Shown here piece by piece: positions 11,485 to 23,339 of a DNA stretch of 64,000 nt. The stretch is from NCBI GenBank assembly GCA_027186245.1, contig CP114495.1, forward strand, positions 7,184,501 to 7,248,500, read 5' to 3'. The stretch is from Coriaria nepalensis (taxonomy: Eukaryota; Streptophyta; Magnoliopsida; Cucurbitales; Coriariaceae). A program made the position numbers and the translations under genes. The notes below the pieces were generated by a model. It did no database searches, was not told the origin of the DNA, and was given only the letters and a program-made list of their open reading frames with translations. Each line of letters opens with the position of its first letter. Positions within the stretch are counted from its first letter, which is position 1.

Positions 11485-13203
11485 AGAAACGGCTGCCTTA
11501 TATGAATTGTTTTATTATTTCTTATGTAAGGCTCTAATATTATGTTTTTCGTTGAGGCTTGTGTTGAATATGGTGCTAGGAAGATATAACTATGGTAAAA
11601 TGGAGCAGTATTATATTAATAAGCCAGAGCATGTTATGAGGAGGTATTCTATTGCAATCAAAAAACCAATTCTACTTTAGTTTAGCAAAATAATAGTAAA
11701 TTCTAACTTCAGTTTGCAAACTCTTTTCCGAAGGGAAGTTTGGAAAGGTTGTGAAATAAGACTGAAGTTTATGCTAAAATGTATAGAAAGGTTATAGACT
11801 GAAGTTTGGGCTTTATAAAGTCCCCCAAATGGAAGTTTGAGTCCGAAATTAAATCTCAGATTCCTTTTACCAATTGAGTCCTCTTACCTGATCTTAGATA
11901 TTGGTGTATAGCAAAACTAACGGTTATAGATGCTTACAGCAGTATTTAGTTAATTTGAGGGGCTAAAGTAGAAATAGTGCGGATATGACCTAGATTTGAG
12001 TTTGAACTGAGATCAAAAGTGGGCTGCTTTAATTATATTTGATGGGCTCACATCAGGTAGTGTGGACCTCTAAAGTCCAAACTGAATTTTGGGCCTAACC
12101 TAAAATTCAGAAAAAACAAAAACAAAATAGCGAACAAACAAATGAAAATGATGTTCATTTGGGTGAGCTTTTAAATTGTTTTTAAATGTAAACGAGAATT
12201 TGTTGCCTCCTAACCAGGTGGGTTTAATTAGACTACAAGTTAAATCGGATAATAGTCCCCGAGATAGCATGTACAAATTTCTTCATTGCCTCCCTTTCCT
12301 TTTTCAGAACAATAATGCACTAAGTTACAATTAAAGGGCCACCGAGACTAGACTCAAAAACCAATTTATTTGTATACAACTAGGTCTAAGAAAAGGAAAA
12401 AAGACCAATTTATTTATATACAATTAGGTCTGAGACCACGGACCTAGAACTTTATCATCTTTTTATTTTTTCTAAAAAACTCGGTTTGGGAAGAATATTA
12501 TATTAAATCTTGATTTGAAAAGAAGAAAAAATTTTCTAGGAAGGAAATTAAAAAACAAGAAAAATGAAGAACTCGGTCCGAAAAGGTAGCTCGGTTTGGG
12601 AAGAGAGAAATTAAACTCAGTAAAATATCTCGGTTTGTTAAAAAGGAAATTGAACGCCGTTTAGGAGAAGTAAGAAAACTATGTCTGTCTTAAAGTGATT
12701 TTGACGTATTACATAAATGAAAAAGTTATTAACTTACGTATTAATCGTATAACCTTTTGTATTAATCCAAATGATTTTGATATAATAATTATTTTAATAA
12801 TTAAATTTATAAGAACGCTGAAATTTATATATAAAAATAAAGACTGAATCCACTTCTTGAGTTATGGTTCAGGGTTATAGGACTGTTTTGCTAGAAGTCT
12901 TTTGAAGTCTGACTTAAATACAGTAGACTACGACTTGCGGATTTAGGGTTGTATATGAATAACGGAATTGGATTTTGACTTGTTTTATTAGGTCAATAAT
13001 TCAATTACTTTTTATTAGTCTCAGACCTATTAAATTATTATATTTTAGAAACATTTCTCTTTAAATTATTGTTATATTTGATTTTACCTGTGTTAAAAAT
13101 ATCCTCTTATTTTTTGGTGGACATGATGGACTAGTCTAATAGATATAAATACATAAGTTTTTTTTTTCTTTTTCAAATCAATCACATTCATGATCAATTC
13201 TAA
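11485..13203. other. Intergenic AT-rich sequence
   Basis: No gene is supported. A local direct repeat of about 38 bases occurs at about 12360 and 12405 (ACCAATTTATTTRTATACAA then TAGGTCT). A short phrase CTCGGTTTGGGAAG occurs near 12480 and 12591 and, diverged, near 12630. Nothing else stands out. Confidence 0.5.
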
Positions 13204-13847
13204 AAAGGGGTGAGAAAAAAATATTATACCGACTGAAATCGATCGAAATCGATAATTTTCTATTAGTTTCATTTGATTTATTTAGTTAAATTCAAGTTTC
13301 GATTGGTGCATCGAATAAACTAATTTCAGTTAATCGGTTGTAGGTATATCGGTTAGTTTCGGTATACCGACTGAAATATCTATATTTTTTTTTAATTAAA
13401 ATTTTAATCGTAGCCTCATATTCACCCTAACTCCCAATTTCTATTTTAGTTTTTTTCGTGTTTGTATATGATTGATAACTCTTATTTAAGCAAAATAATT
13501 TACAAATTGGTATGTGATGAATGGATTATTTTCTACATTTAGTATCGAAAATCATTTAATATGCTTTATGCTCATTTGGATAATAATGAGTTCATAGATT
13601 ATGATTTTATTATATATTTAATATTAATTTTAGTATAATATTAAAATAATATTTTTAATTGTTATAATATCAAATTTTCTTTAAAAATGATATTAAATAA
13701 AGGTAACTCTACAAATTGACCGATTTCGACCAGCCTAATACCGGTTCGGTTTCGTTCGATTTTTATGACCAAATTGGTGAAAATCTGAATCGATTGTAAT
13801 TTTGATTTCTGTTCGGTTTTACCGAAAACCAAATTTTTCTTAACCCT
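13204..13847. mobile_element. Non-autonomous hAT-like element
   Basis: A 644-base non-coding segment. The ends are imperfect inverted repeats: AGGGGTGAGAAAAA at 13205 and AGGGTTAAGAAAAA on the other strand ending at 13847 (12 of 14 match). Flanking 8-bp copies AATTCTAA (13196-13203) and AATTCTTA (13848-13855) fit a hAT target-site duplication with one change. Subterminal CGGTTCGGTTTCG-like and ACCGACTGAAAT-like motifs on both sides are usual for this kind of plant element. No transposase is encoded, so it must have been moved by an autonomous relative. Confidence 0.75.
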
Positions 13848-14415
13848 AATTCTTATTGGACTAGTCCGCAATCCTTGAGGTCCACCCCAAAAATTTACTT
13901 AAATTACCAACGTATTAGATTTAGTCTCCCTAAACTACGATCAGCATCATGTAAGACTTAGCCTCTTTGCATTCGAAGAGCCTAGGTCTTACATGATGAT
14001 AATTTAAGAGTATTACTAAAATATGATAGTTTAGAAAGATTAAGTGTGGTAGTTTGAGAGATATTTCTTAATGGTATTTCAATGAGGTTAAGTCTTAACA
14101 CTATAATAGTTTAAAGGTTGTATTATTAAAATGTGATAGATTAGGGGTCTAAATCTATTATAGTAGTAATTTATGGAGACAAAGTATCACAACAAAATAT
14201 TAAGTGTTTATTTTCTCAATTCACAGCCACATTTAATCAAGTTTTAATAGGTTAGATGTGAGTTTTTTTAATGGCTAATTAAAATATCTAAGGTTATTGT
14301 TTATATTCATCATAATCAATAATCAATAAGAAATTTTTTTTTATGTTTATCATAGATATATATATATATTTGTTTTCTACATTTTAATTAAATACATGAG
14401 TAACAAATCAACTCG

Positions 14416-14543
14416 TTACTAATGGATTTGAAAATAATTAAGATGTCATCTAAACCGACAAGTCGTTTACGATATATATAGAATTCATATCCCGAATGAC
14501 TTGTCGATTCAACCTCCTTTTGAGTTGATTTCGAGTTGAGATC
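14416..14543. repeat. Dispersed repeat, copy 1
   Basis: About 128 bases beginning TTACTAATGGATTTG that match 15245-15385 in the same orientation at roughly 80 percent by eye. Shared blocks include TTACTAATGGATTTGAAAAT, ATTCATATCCCGAATGA and GAGTTGATTTCGAGTTGA. The two copies are 0.8 kb apart. The family was not identified. Confidence 0.75.
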
Positions 14544-14707
14544 TCATTTTCCTTTTTAATAATAATTATGAATAAATATATAAATGGGTTATTAGATAGA
14601 TCGGATAAAATTTAGATTGAGTTATTATAATAGAGTGGATAACAAAACTAATTAATTTTTTTAACGGAATCGAGAAATCAGGTTCAAAGTTTAGTTTATG
14701 AAATTTT

Positions 14708-14708
<1 letters not shown>

Positions 14709-14738
<30 letters not shown>

Positions 14739-14739
14739 C
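14709..14739. repeat. TA dinucleotide microsatellite
   Basis: An uninterrupted alternating AT run of about 30 bases. Confidence 0.9.
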
Positions 14740-15244
14740 TAATTTTATAAATTTGATTGATTTAAATCTAATAAAATAAAAGTTTACGGGCGTAATATCT
14801 AATTTAGTAATTTCCTTTTAACCAATTTGTAAGACCTAACCATATTCGTAAAAGAAAAGGGTCTTGAATTAATTTGTGCATTACTAGTTTTGTTAAATTA
14901 TACTCAAAAGTAAGATTAACTCCCAAGTGTTCTAAGTGTTTCCTATTATTATTCTTTATTATTTTTGTAATAGGTAAACTCATCCATGAGTAAATTTCCA
15001 AAGAGATAAGCCCCACTGCAGTATTATCTTAAAAATGATTTATTCAGAGTTTGAACTCAACTCTCACATAGGGCACCCTATTATCACCCCTTGAACTATC
15101 CATTTAGAGGCTTTCTTTCTCACTAAATTTGTTTCCATATAACATATCTTATTATGTAAATCAATAGGGAAAATACAAAGATAACACACAAAAACATAAA
15201 GAAAATGAAAAAGAAGAAGAAAAAGAATATACTTTTACCATATG

Positions 15245-15385
15245 TTACTAATGGATTTGAAAATAATTAATATGTTAACTAAATCGATAAGTTGGTTAAG
15301 ATATATTTAAAATTCATATCCCGAATGATTTGTCTATTTTGACTTCCTTTCGAGTTGATTTCGAGTTGAATTAAGGTCTCTTATC
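15245..15385. repeat. Dispersed repeat, copy 2
   Basis: Partner of 14416-14543, in direct orientation, with substitutions and small indels. Confidence 0.75.
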
Positions 15386-15975
15386 CCAAAAAATTTTAGG
15401 CATCCTGGTTCATTTATTTATTTATTTTCACATTTTAATCTATGTTTCTTACAAATTTCTTATTACAAATGCCAAAAGGTTTGGGATAAACTCGATAAAA
15501 CTCCTCTAGCCGTATTATCGTTCCGTAGAGATCGATATCAACTTTTAGATCTTTTATACACCAAAATGACCTGAGATGTTGGTAAAACAGAACTGAATTC
15601 ATGTAGTGGCCTCGTTTTTTATTGCATATTATGTTCAGTGACAATACTCAAACTCTCATTTCACAAACGTTAAACCAAACGCATTGTTAGAACCAAAGCC
15701 AGTAATAGACACCCTTTGGAAACATAAAAACATGATCAATTATTCATTACTCAGAACACAGTAAAAAAACCGACTTATATGAAGCTATGATTGGATCTAC
15801 TGTGTATGAATCAGTGGCTAGTTGAAGAATGTGTTATATTGCTCCCAAATTTCCTAATAAAAATGAAGATAATATCTACTCTTAAGACATGGAATTAACT
15901 TTCCTGATCCTGCCCTTGCTAGGTAAACCCAACTCTGGCATTTCGTCAAATACTTAGTGTGCACCACACATAACT

Positions 15976-16037
15976 CTTCATTACAACAATTAGGATTTCA
16001 TCAGATATAATATCTACTCCTAATTGTTGTAATGAAG
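15976..16037. repeat. Perfect 20-bp inverted repeat with 22-base loop
   Basis: CTTCATTACAACAATTAGGA at 15976-15995 is exactly complementary to 16018-16037. The loop contains AGATATAATATCT, itself nearly self-complementary. It lies about 0.4 kb past the 3' end of the NLR gene (minus strand). It could be a tiny fold-back insertion or a transcript hairpin; no TE family was identified. Confidence 0.9.
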
Positions 16038-16449
16038 TGATTCTTTAATCTTTGATCAGTAACACCCAATTGTATACAACATCTGTACACATTCAAAAAT
16101 CAATGAAAAGTAATTCTACCATCTACCATTCAAATCTTACCCTAAACAACTTCTGGGTAAAACATAATCTAAAAACATCAAATAGTTGACAAGTTGGGTA
16201 ATCGTGAGCATTAGTTGACAGCAATTTTATTACCTGCGTGTCTCTCTAACACTTCGATTTCAGTAGATAATAATTGGAGATGGGTAAATGAGACAAGTTG
16301 GGAGAGAAAAATGATAGGGAATCATCAGTTAATGTATATAGGACACACAAAATGTCGTCAAATGGATACACTCCAACGCATCACGACGAAAATAAGGAAG
16401 CAAAAGAGGGGGAAAAAAGGAATAAAAGGTTTCATCTATCATTAATAAT

Positions 16450-19224
16450 TTACTCCCGATGAAATCTTTGAAGAATAGTCTTAGCACTGGGATGAGCCCA
16501 GTTCATTGTCTCCCAATCTCGTGCTGTCATTCCGATTTCTCGAAGCGAAGGGAGAGGACATGGTTGACCTTGGTTATCCAGGGGTAGACTGATAGGTATG
16601 CTCTCTAGCTTGGGGGTACTGTAAACGTTAATTCTTTCAAGCGAATTACATATCATGAGACTAGGACTAGGACATATGCTCTTTAAGCCCGGTAGATTAT
16701 TCAACCACAAAATCTGTAACTTGGGAAGTATGATGTTTAAAGTAATACTCATTCCCCCCACAATATTCACCAAATTCCCACAATTTGAGACACTAATGGA
16801 TTCCAAGCTTTGCAGGTATGGCATCAACCCAATAGGAAAGAGCTCCTCCATTTGCGTACATTTGCAAATGTCAATGTCTTTGAGACGAGAAAAAGTAGAA
16901 GTTGGGAGTGCTCTTAAATCAATTGTGTCTCTCCCAATTAAGTGCCGCAAGCTTGACATATGACTAATAATTAGTAATTCTAGACTTTTGAGAGGAAGCA
17001 TACTAGAAGAAGGAGAAGAAATGAGAACCTCTATCTTATCGCAATCCTTAATACAGCATTCTCTCAAGTCGGTTACATTATCCAAGGAGGCAACGTCGCA
17101 TAAGCTTGAAATAGAACTATTAGAGTGAATAACTAGGACCTGAACATCCTTTGGAAGTATAAGGAGGTCATCCACATCTCCGTTGTTACTAATGTCGCAT
17201 TCCCCGAAACTCACACGTTTGCTAGTGAAGCGTTTAATTGACAGAGGAAACAAAATGTCCTCTATCTCTATTCTCATAGCGATGTCATAATCGTCAAGTC
17301 CTCCCTCAAGATCTCTGTGATTGAAGTAATTACTGAAGCTTTTGATGTTAAGCAATTTCCCACGAAAGTATTCTAACTTTTTCAAGCTCATTAGCTCCTC
17401 CTTAATCACTATGCCTCTGGTCACAAGATACTGAAGTTGGGAGAGTTTTGGTAAAAGCCCATGGGGTATCTCTAACCCCACTATGGTAAGATCAAGATGC
17501 TTCATGTTGGTCAATTCTACTAGGCCTTGTGGTAGTTCATCTAACTTTGTAAATGCAAGATCAAGAGTCCTTAAATTCTTCATCATTGCTAGCGATGGCA
17601 CATAGCGCAATTCGTTGCACCATCTAAGTAGCAATGCCTCAATATTCACCAAATTTGATACCGAGTTTGGCAAAATTTCAATTTTGGTATCAGATAAATT
17701 CAAGACTTTTAGCCCTAGCACGTGCTCGAAGAATGAGTTCGGAATAACTTTGAAGGGATTATGTTCGAGAAGTAGGACTGAAAGTTTAGGACATTCTGGA
17801 GATACATTATAAGGAAATTCCATGATATTGTTATTCATCAAAGACACCTCCATAAGATTCTTTGACCAACATTTCTCCTTCGGTAGCTCATTTAATCGTA
17901 AACCAGCCTCTACCATGAACCGATCATCGGCAATTTGAAGGACCATGTCTCTCACCAAATCATGCATCTTCACATACTTATGCCTCCGTGAGTTAGACAC
18001 TACATCCTCTAGAAGGCATACATTCTTAAGTGTCGTGATCATGTAATGGCCGTCATCCAATTGGTCTTGCCTGGTCGCCATATCTTGATCAATTATTCCC
18101 ACATTAATTAATAACTTTATCATATCAAGAACATAAATCTCATCATCTTCAGGGTATAACGCACAATATAGAAGACAATGTTGAAGCTTTCTGCTCTTCA
18201 AGCTCTCGTAACTAAACCTTAGTTGTTCAATTACCTCCAAAGCCAGGTCATCAGGATCCTTGGACTTTGACCTCAATTTTCTACACGCAGTTGTCCACTC
18301 ATATTTTCTCTTTTTTCCGGCCATACAACTAGCCACGATAACAATTGCAAGAGGTAAACTCGCACATCTTCTCGAAACATCTTCCACAATCGGTTTCAAA
18401 CCCTGCACAAGCAAAATATCACGTCCCGCATGATCCAAGAACAAGTTCAATGCCTCCTCCTCAGATAGAAAACCAATTTGAATATTTTTGTCAGTTTTCA
18501 TAAAATCGCAAACATCAAGTGTTCGAGTTGTCAAAACTATTTTGCATTCATTTTCCATGGTAGGTTCAGGGATTCCTATATCGGGAAGAGGAATTTTGTT
18601 CCACATATCATCAAGGATTAGCACATATCTCCTCTCTCGTAAGGCATTGTACAACATCGACAAACGTATTGTCATATCTTCATATTTTGAAAGATCAAAA
18701 CCCAATTGTTGAGCGATATTATTTTGTAATTTGACAATGTTGGGTGTCTTTGACACAGTCACCCAAATAACTTTGTCAAATTTACCAGTTCGATCTTCTA
18801 CTAGACAATTATTAATATGCTTCATGATTGTGGTTTTGCCAATTCCCCCCATTCCATAGACTCCAATCTTATTAACATCATCAGCCATTAAGCAATCCCA
18901 AATTTCCCTCAACGTCTTACGAGTTGTAGTTTCTCCAACTAATTTTGTTGGCATAAGCAAGTTGCCTCTCGTTGAAGAGCTCTCAACAACTTTACTTTTT
19001 CCCTGATCAAAAAGTTTTTTGACTTTCACAATTAGACCCTCCATATTTTTCTCTAATTGATCAAGTGATGATACATTGTTGCCTTCAATTCTCTTAGATT
19101 CTCTTCTATTCTGGTTTTCAAATTCAGCAATCAGCTCTTTTACTCCTTCATAAGTATTGCATTTGATGACGTCCTCCAAGATTCGAATAGCTTTGTCCGT
19201 GACCTGCATATTCCCTAATAACAT
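16450..19224 (-). CDS. CC-NB-LRR (CNL) disease-resistance-type protein, RPS2/RPS5-like
   Basis: A single uninterrupted 924-residue frame. Intracellular immune receptors of this class bind ATP/ADP through the NB-ARC domain and sense pathogen effectors directly or through a guarded host protein. Order: a short N-terminal coiled-coil-like part (about 1-95, no clear EDVID motif), P-loop GVYGMGGIGKTT (about 121-132), RNBS-A FDKVIWVTVSK (149-159), kinase 2 VLILDDMW (201-208), RNBS-B KIVLTTRT (228-235), GLPL-type CASLPLAI (287-294), RNBS-D LQHCLLYCALYPED (347-360) and MHDLV (420-424). Leucine-rich repeats run from about residue 455 to the end. The GMGGIGKTT and W-ending kinase 2 mark the non-TIR class. 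The GLPL motif reads ASLPL instead of GGLPL, but the kinase residues are intact. The first ATG in frame was taken as the start; the CC domain is shorter than in RPS2/RPS5, so an upstream exon or a fragmentary N-terminus is possible. Which pathogen it recognises cannot be read from the sequence. Confidence 0.93.
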   Translation of the reverse strand: MLLGNMQVTDKAIRILEDVIKCNTYEGVKELIAEFENQNRRESKRIEGNNVSSLDQLEKNMEGLIVKVKKLFDQGKSKVVESSSTRGNLLMPTKLVGETTTRKTLREIWDCLMADDVNKIGVYGMGGIGKTTIMKHINNCLVEDRTGKFDKVIWVTVSKTPNIVKLQNNIAQQLGFDLSKYEDMTIRLSMLYNALRERRYVLILDDMWNKIPLPDIGIPEPTMENECKIVLTTRTLDVCDFMKTDKNIQIGFLSEEEALNLFLDHAGRDILLVQGLKPIVEDVSRRCASLPLAIVIVASCMAGKKRKYEWTTACRKLRSKSKDPDDLALEVIEQLRFSYESLKSRKLQHCLLYCALYPEDDEIYVLDMIKLLINVGIIDQDMATRQDQLDDGHYMITTLKNVCLLEDVVSNSRRHKYVKMHDLVRDMVLQIADDRFMVEAGLRLNELPKEKCWSKNLMEVSLMNNNIMEFPYNVSPECPKLSVLLLEHNPFKVIPNSFFEHVLGLKVLNLSDTKIEILPNSVSNLVNIEALLLRWCNELRYVPSLAMMKNLRTLDLAFTKLDELPQGLVELTNMKHLDLTIVGLEIPHGLLPKLSQLQYLVTRGIVIKEELMSLKKLEYFRGKLLNIKSFSNYFNHRDLEGGLDDYDIAMRIEIEDILFPLSIKRFTSKRVSFGECDISNNGDVDDLLILPKDVQVLVIHSNSSISSLCDVASLDNVTDLRECCIKDCDKIEVLISSPSSSMLPLKSLELLIISHMSSLRHLIGRDTIDLRALPTSTFSRLKDIDICKCTQMEELFPIGLMPYLQSLESISVSNCGNLVNIVGGMSITLNIILPKLQILWLNNLPGLKSICPSPSLMICNSLERINVYSTPKLESIPISLPLDNQGQPCPLPSLREIGMTARDWETMNWAHPSAKTILQRFHRE

Positions 19225-20400
19225 GACAAAGCTTAAATATCTGTTTGCTGTATCATCTTCATCTACTAAACGAAAAAAATTGACAAAAAAAAGCTTTATA
19301 TCTCTATGCGGTTCTTCAAAATTATGTTTTTAAACTCACAATTCATCTTGACAATTATGTTTTACAGCTACAGTTAATTTAAATCTACACCCATAATGCC
19401 ATAAGAATGTTCATTGCAAATATTAAGTACGCACATGTCAAAAACTAGGAGATGAAATCATTACTGCTAATTATATAATATATATATGATGCCATGATAT
19501 GAACTCAATTACTACAGACGAAAAGCTAGTCACCTGCAATCAATCTAGAAGGAAAAGAGAACGGAAGAGAAGAATTGAATGTGCAATAATGAGATTGAAT
19601 ATAAATGAATGAATAGTGTTCAAAGCTAGTACCTGGCCCTGAGATTCTCACAGCTTCAATCTGGTTCAAAGAGACCGAAAACAAACAAACTGAGAGCAGA
19701 AAACAAATGAAAATAATAGCGCAGATCAGTTTTCGGTTGTTGTGGGTGGAGATGAAGAAGTAATCAGATCGGATATCTGATGATAAGAAAGGGGAAGAAG
19801 ACTGAAAGATTCACCAAGTCAGAGTCAATGCAAGAAAAGTATTACACTTATTGGCTTCAACTTGCAATTAAATATTCACAAAAAAAGAAGGGAATGCAGG
19901 AAATAAAAGCAGCATGAAATGTCGATGCAAGAAAAGTAGGTTCAATTGTTACACAAGCTTTCATAAAGCATTGAAACACTATATGACTTCAAAGAAGATA
20001 AAAAAGCAATGAATCTAGATGGAATCTTTTCCACTGTTTGGTACATCTTATTCCTCTAGAACTAGATGGAATCTTTGTTTCTCCTAGGGTACAGAATATT
20101 CACTCCTTTTATTTCCTCAAGGATATTATTGTTATGCTTGTGTGTTTTAAGATGATACAGTTTTCAAAGACACAACACTTCTGGACAGGACTCGGTTGTT
20201 TTTTTATTTTTTATTTTTTTTGGCCAAAAATAGGACTCAGTAGTTAAGAACTTTGAACCCCAAGAATTAGCCATACTAGCTAACAACCCTAAAATGACTT
20301 CTGTCAATTTTAAATGATATGTCCTATATTTTCATTTTGCACCCCTTTATAATCAGTATTTCTAACTTCTTACCCCCAAATTCAAAAATGAAAATATTAA
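19225..20400 (-). other. 5' flank of the NLR gene, possible 5' UTR introns
   Basis: On the minus strand a donor-like GGGCCAG|GTACTAG lies near 19632 and an acceptor-like GATTGCAG|GTGACTAG near 19534, fitting an untranslated leader with an intron of about 100 bases. A further TATGCAG|GTCACGG is present near 19205, inside the first codons, so the start could be affected by splicing. No other gene is visible in this stretch. Confidence 0.35.
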
Positions 20401-20539
20401 TGTAGTTTCCGTTTACCACGGCCCACGAGAGGTTATGAAGCTACGCTACAGTGCACTCGCCTTTCTGTGTGTTTCCAGATTTCCTCCACGCCATTGGGGG
20501 CGACCGTCTTTCCTTATTGAATTTAGTTTTTTTTTTTTT

Positions 20540-21547
20540 AAGGGTGTTTTTGGATCCGCTTCAATCGCGATTCTATCAATCACAAGTTTCAAATTTTTTG
20601 TTGCAATCGTCCTTCTAGCAATCACAATATGCCAGCCAAGTTTGAAGGAATCGTAGATGCAAATAATCATGCGTTCATGTACAATGACTCGTCTTTACTT
20701 CCGGATGGTGCTTAAGAATCGGAGAGTTCAAGGCTATTACTACTAATCAATAATCAAGGAATCACATTATGCCGCAGGGATCTGTTGGATTTTTGAGAGA
20801 GAAGATAGAAAATGAAAATTCAATGAACCAAATTAAGCTATGTAAATGAGAATGAGTACCGGGTAAAATGAAAAATGCTGAAATCATATATTAAATAAGA
20901 TTCGCAAAAAAATAAAGTAATAAAAATGATAATCAAATTTGCACGTATGTTCTTTATTCTCAGCATTACAACCCTCTTAGCAAGTAATGAAAAAAATTGA
21001 TTTTTATCTAATTAATGAATCAATAAGCTTTATTATGTAGAATAAACAGAATGTAACCAAATGGAATACAATGGAATGATTTAGCGGGAATTGAATAATT
21101 TTTCACTCTATTTTACTTTTTGGTTCAAATATTAATGAAGCGAGAAAACTATTATAGCCATATTCTTACAAAAACCATTATTTATATGAGGCATTTTACG
21201 TATTTTTAAAATTTTATTGTGGCTCTAGATTAATTTTTCGATCTCATAATATTATAGCTATAGCTTGATTGAGAACAATTTTCAAATGTAAAAATCAATT
21301 TTTTCAGCTGCCAATCATATTTGGCAATACTTTTTGCCTATATTTAAAATTTTCTTTTTTTTTTTAAACGGGAAAAATCAATATTATAAAGACACAAGAA
21401 GTGATTTTCATTTTTCCTAACTATAAAAATATTTTTTTGTAATCGTTATGCAAAACACTTTTAAGAAACTGAATTTTAGAAATTATTATTAATCGAGCTC
21501 ATATATTTTGATTCATTCCTAGTAGATTGAATCAAATGTGCCCTAAA
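20540..21547. mobile_element. Possible non-autonomous DNA transposon remnant
   Basis: The left end AAGGGTGTTTTTGGATC (20540) and the reversed right end TAGGGCACATTTGATTC (ending 21547) match at 10 of 17 positions, like the ends of common plant MITE/hAT-type elements. The interior is AT-rich and non-coding. No target duplication was confirmed, so this is only a candidate. Confidence 0.3.
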
Positions 21548-22888
21548 AATAGTTCTGCGCCATACTCTTAAACTCATATACTCTTACATTGCCCATACTT
21601 ATCTAAGACCAAGAGCATGCTAGCCATATCCAGAGATGTCCGACGGGCCAAATCCTGTTAGAGCATCATATTCTGTCTTTGACAACCCATTTTGTATCCC
21701 ATTCTGTACATTTTTCATTCTGTTAATCTGTCCAATGTATGGTCTGTACCACTTACGCCTCGCCATATTCTTATACCGTTCGATTTTGTATTATCCCTTG
21801 TAGTCCTATATTTTTAATCTTATACTGATTTGTTATCCCCTCAAGAGATTATTGTACTTCATTCTTCTAATAATATTATTTAAACACATAAAAAATATAG
21901 AATGTGTATATTAAGTTAAGTGTACATACATTATTTTTCTTATACACATTCTAAATTTGAATTCTGACATTACCTTTATAACAATGGTAAAAGAACATAT
22001 ATTAAATAGTCATATCCATACAATTAATAACAAGTTGATATAAATAGATTAAAAAATTACAATTTAATTTAGCCTAACAAATTATCGTTGACACCGATTT
22101 CTGTGGCCCTAACCAGCGGCTCGCAAAGGAGGCGGCCAGCAAAGAGGAGAGAATCGCGGGTGATTCCGGTTGAGAAATTCTTGAGTGAAAAATTTTCACC
22201 TCGTTATTTATGAAATAAACCGATAAGAATTTAAACAACAAAGAATAAAAGAATGACTAGAAAATTCTAATTTTTGTTTTAAGATTTACATAAATTTATT
22301 TTATCAGAATTCTCTCATCATTAAATTAAAATCAGACTTTTTTATATGTTGTGATCATATGATTCACATAACATATAAAAAATAAAAATAAAAATAAAAA
22401 TAAAGAAAAGAAAAAAGGCATTGGTTTTTCCACTCTTCACCGCTAATAAAAGGTGAATCCAAGTTTTCTCACAACCCTTTGATTCAAAAATAAGACTTCT
22501 TGTTTCTACTTTTTAGTATGATATGTGATTCATTAATTTTTTAATATCTTCTTCATTGACCGCGGAAGGACGATGATGGTTCATATAGAATGTATCTCAT
22601 ATATATATATATATATATTTTGGAGAAATTTCTACTTGCTTCAAGTTTTCAACAATGGCGGAAGAAGCTTGGAGGTGGTAGGAGAAAAAGAAGAGAGAGA
22701 GTTTGAGAATTCTGTAATAATAATAATAAAAAAAAGGAATAACATAAGAAAATCTGACTTTAATTTAGAAATTTAAGAATCTGACTTCAATTCTTACTGG
22801 TTTATTTCACAAATGACATAGTGAGGGACTTTCGGACACGGATAGGGCGCCTGCGCACCCTATACCGGTCTATGCATGCAAAATAATC
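21548..22888. other. Intergenic AT-rich sequence
   Basis: No gene is supported. A TA microsatellite lies at about 22599-22618. A GC-richer patch near 22085-22170 and another near 22825-22880 stand out from the AT-rich background but encode nothing recognisable. Confidence 0.45.
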
Positions 22889-22918
22889 AGGACCATCCGA
22901 TCAAAATCGGATGGTCCT
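22889..22918. repeat. Perfect 13-bp hairpin
   Basis: AGGACCATCCGAT (22889-22901), loop CAAA, then the exact complement (22906-22918). The stem is GC-rich against an AT-rich background. It could be a remnant of a repeat family or a transcript-end hairpin; no adjacent gene explains it. Confidence 0.9.
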
Positions 22919-22977
22919 AATTAATGTTAAGAAATATAAATATATTATATATAAATTATATTTTTTTATTATTAAGT

Positions 22978-23175
22978 CGGTCAACCGTTTAATCAAATTC
23001 TTATCTTTATTTATTATTACAAATACTTATTATTTACAATCACTTATAAATATTTTAAAAAAATTTTCTCATTCCAACATGGGATACGTTTAATTGTATT
23101 TATTAAGTATTTATTTTTAATTTTAACCTTTAATCTATTTCACTTTAGCCAAAAAGAAAAATCTAACATTTGGAG
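22978..23175. mobile_element. Decayed LTR remnant related to the Copia LTR at 53.6-54.06 kb
   Basis: About 120 bases (for example TTTATTTATTATTACAAATA, TTACAATCACTTATAAAT) match 53890-54000 in the same orientation, and both copies have GTCAACCGTTTAA upstream. The second copy lies next to a Copia gag remnant on the minus strand, so this is probably a diverged solo LTR or LTR fragment of that family. Confidence 0.5.
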
Positions 23176-23339
23176 CTCAGAACTTTTTGTTTTGTTTGAA
23201 GCTGGTGCTCAACCTCATATGGTTACTGTCAATTGCTCTAAAAAAGAATTTAAACAAAATCTATTTCAGGCTCTCACAAAAAGAACATAATATATGATCA
23301 ACAAATTTCATACATAAATTGTTCGTCACAACCACTCTT

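Larger units (their letters stand above)
13856..16449. other. Intergenic region between the hAT element and the NLR gene
   Basis: No gene seen. It holds a dispersed repeat pair (14416 and 15245), a TA microsatellite (14709-14739) and a perfect hairpin (15976-16037), listed separately. Open frames on the minus strand at 14804-15016 and 15435-15644 have no recognisable product. Confidence 0.5.
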
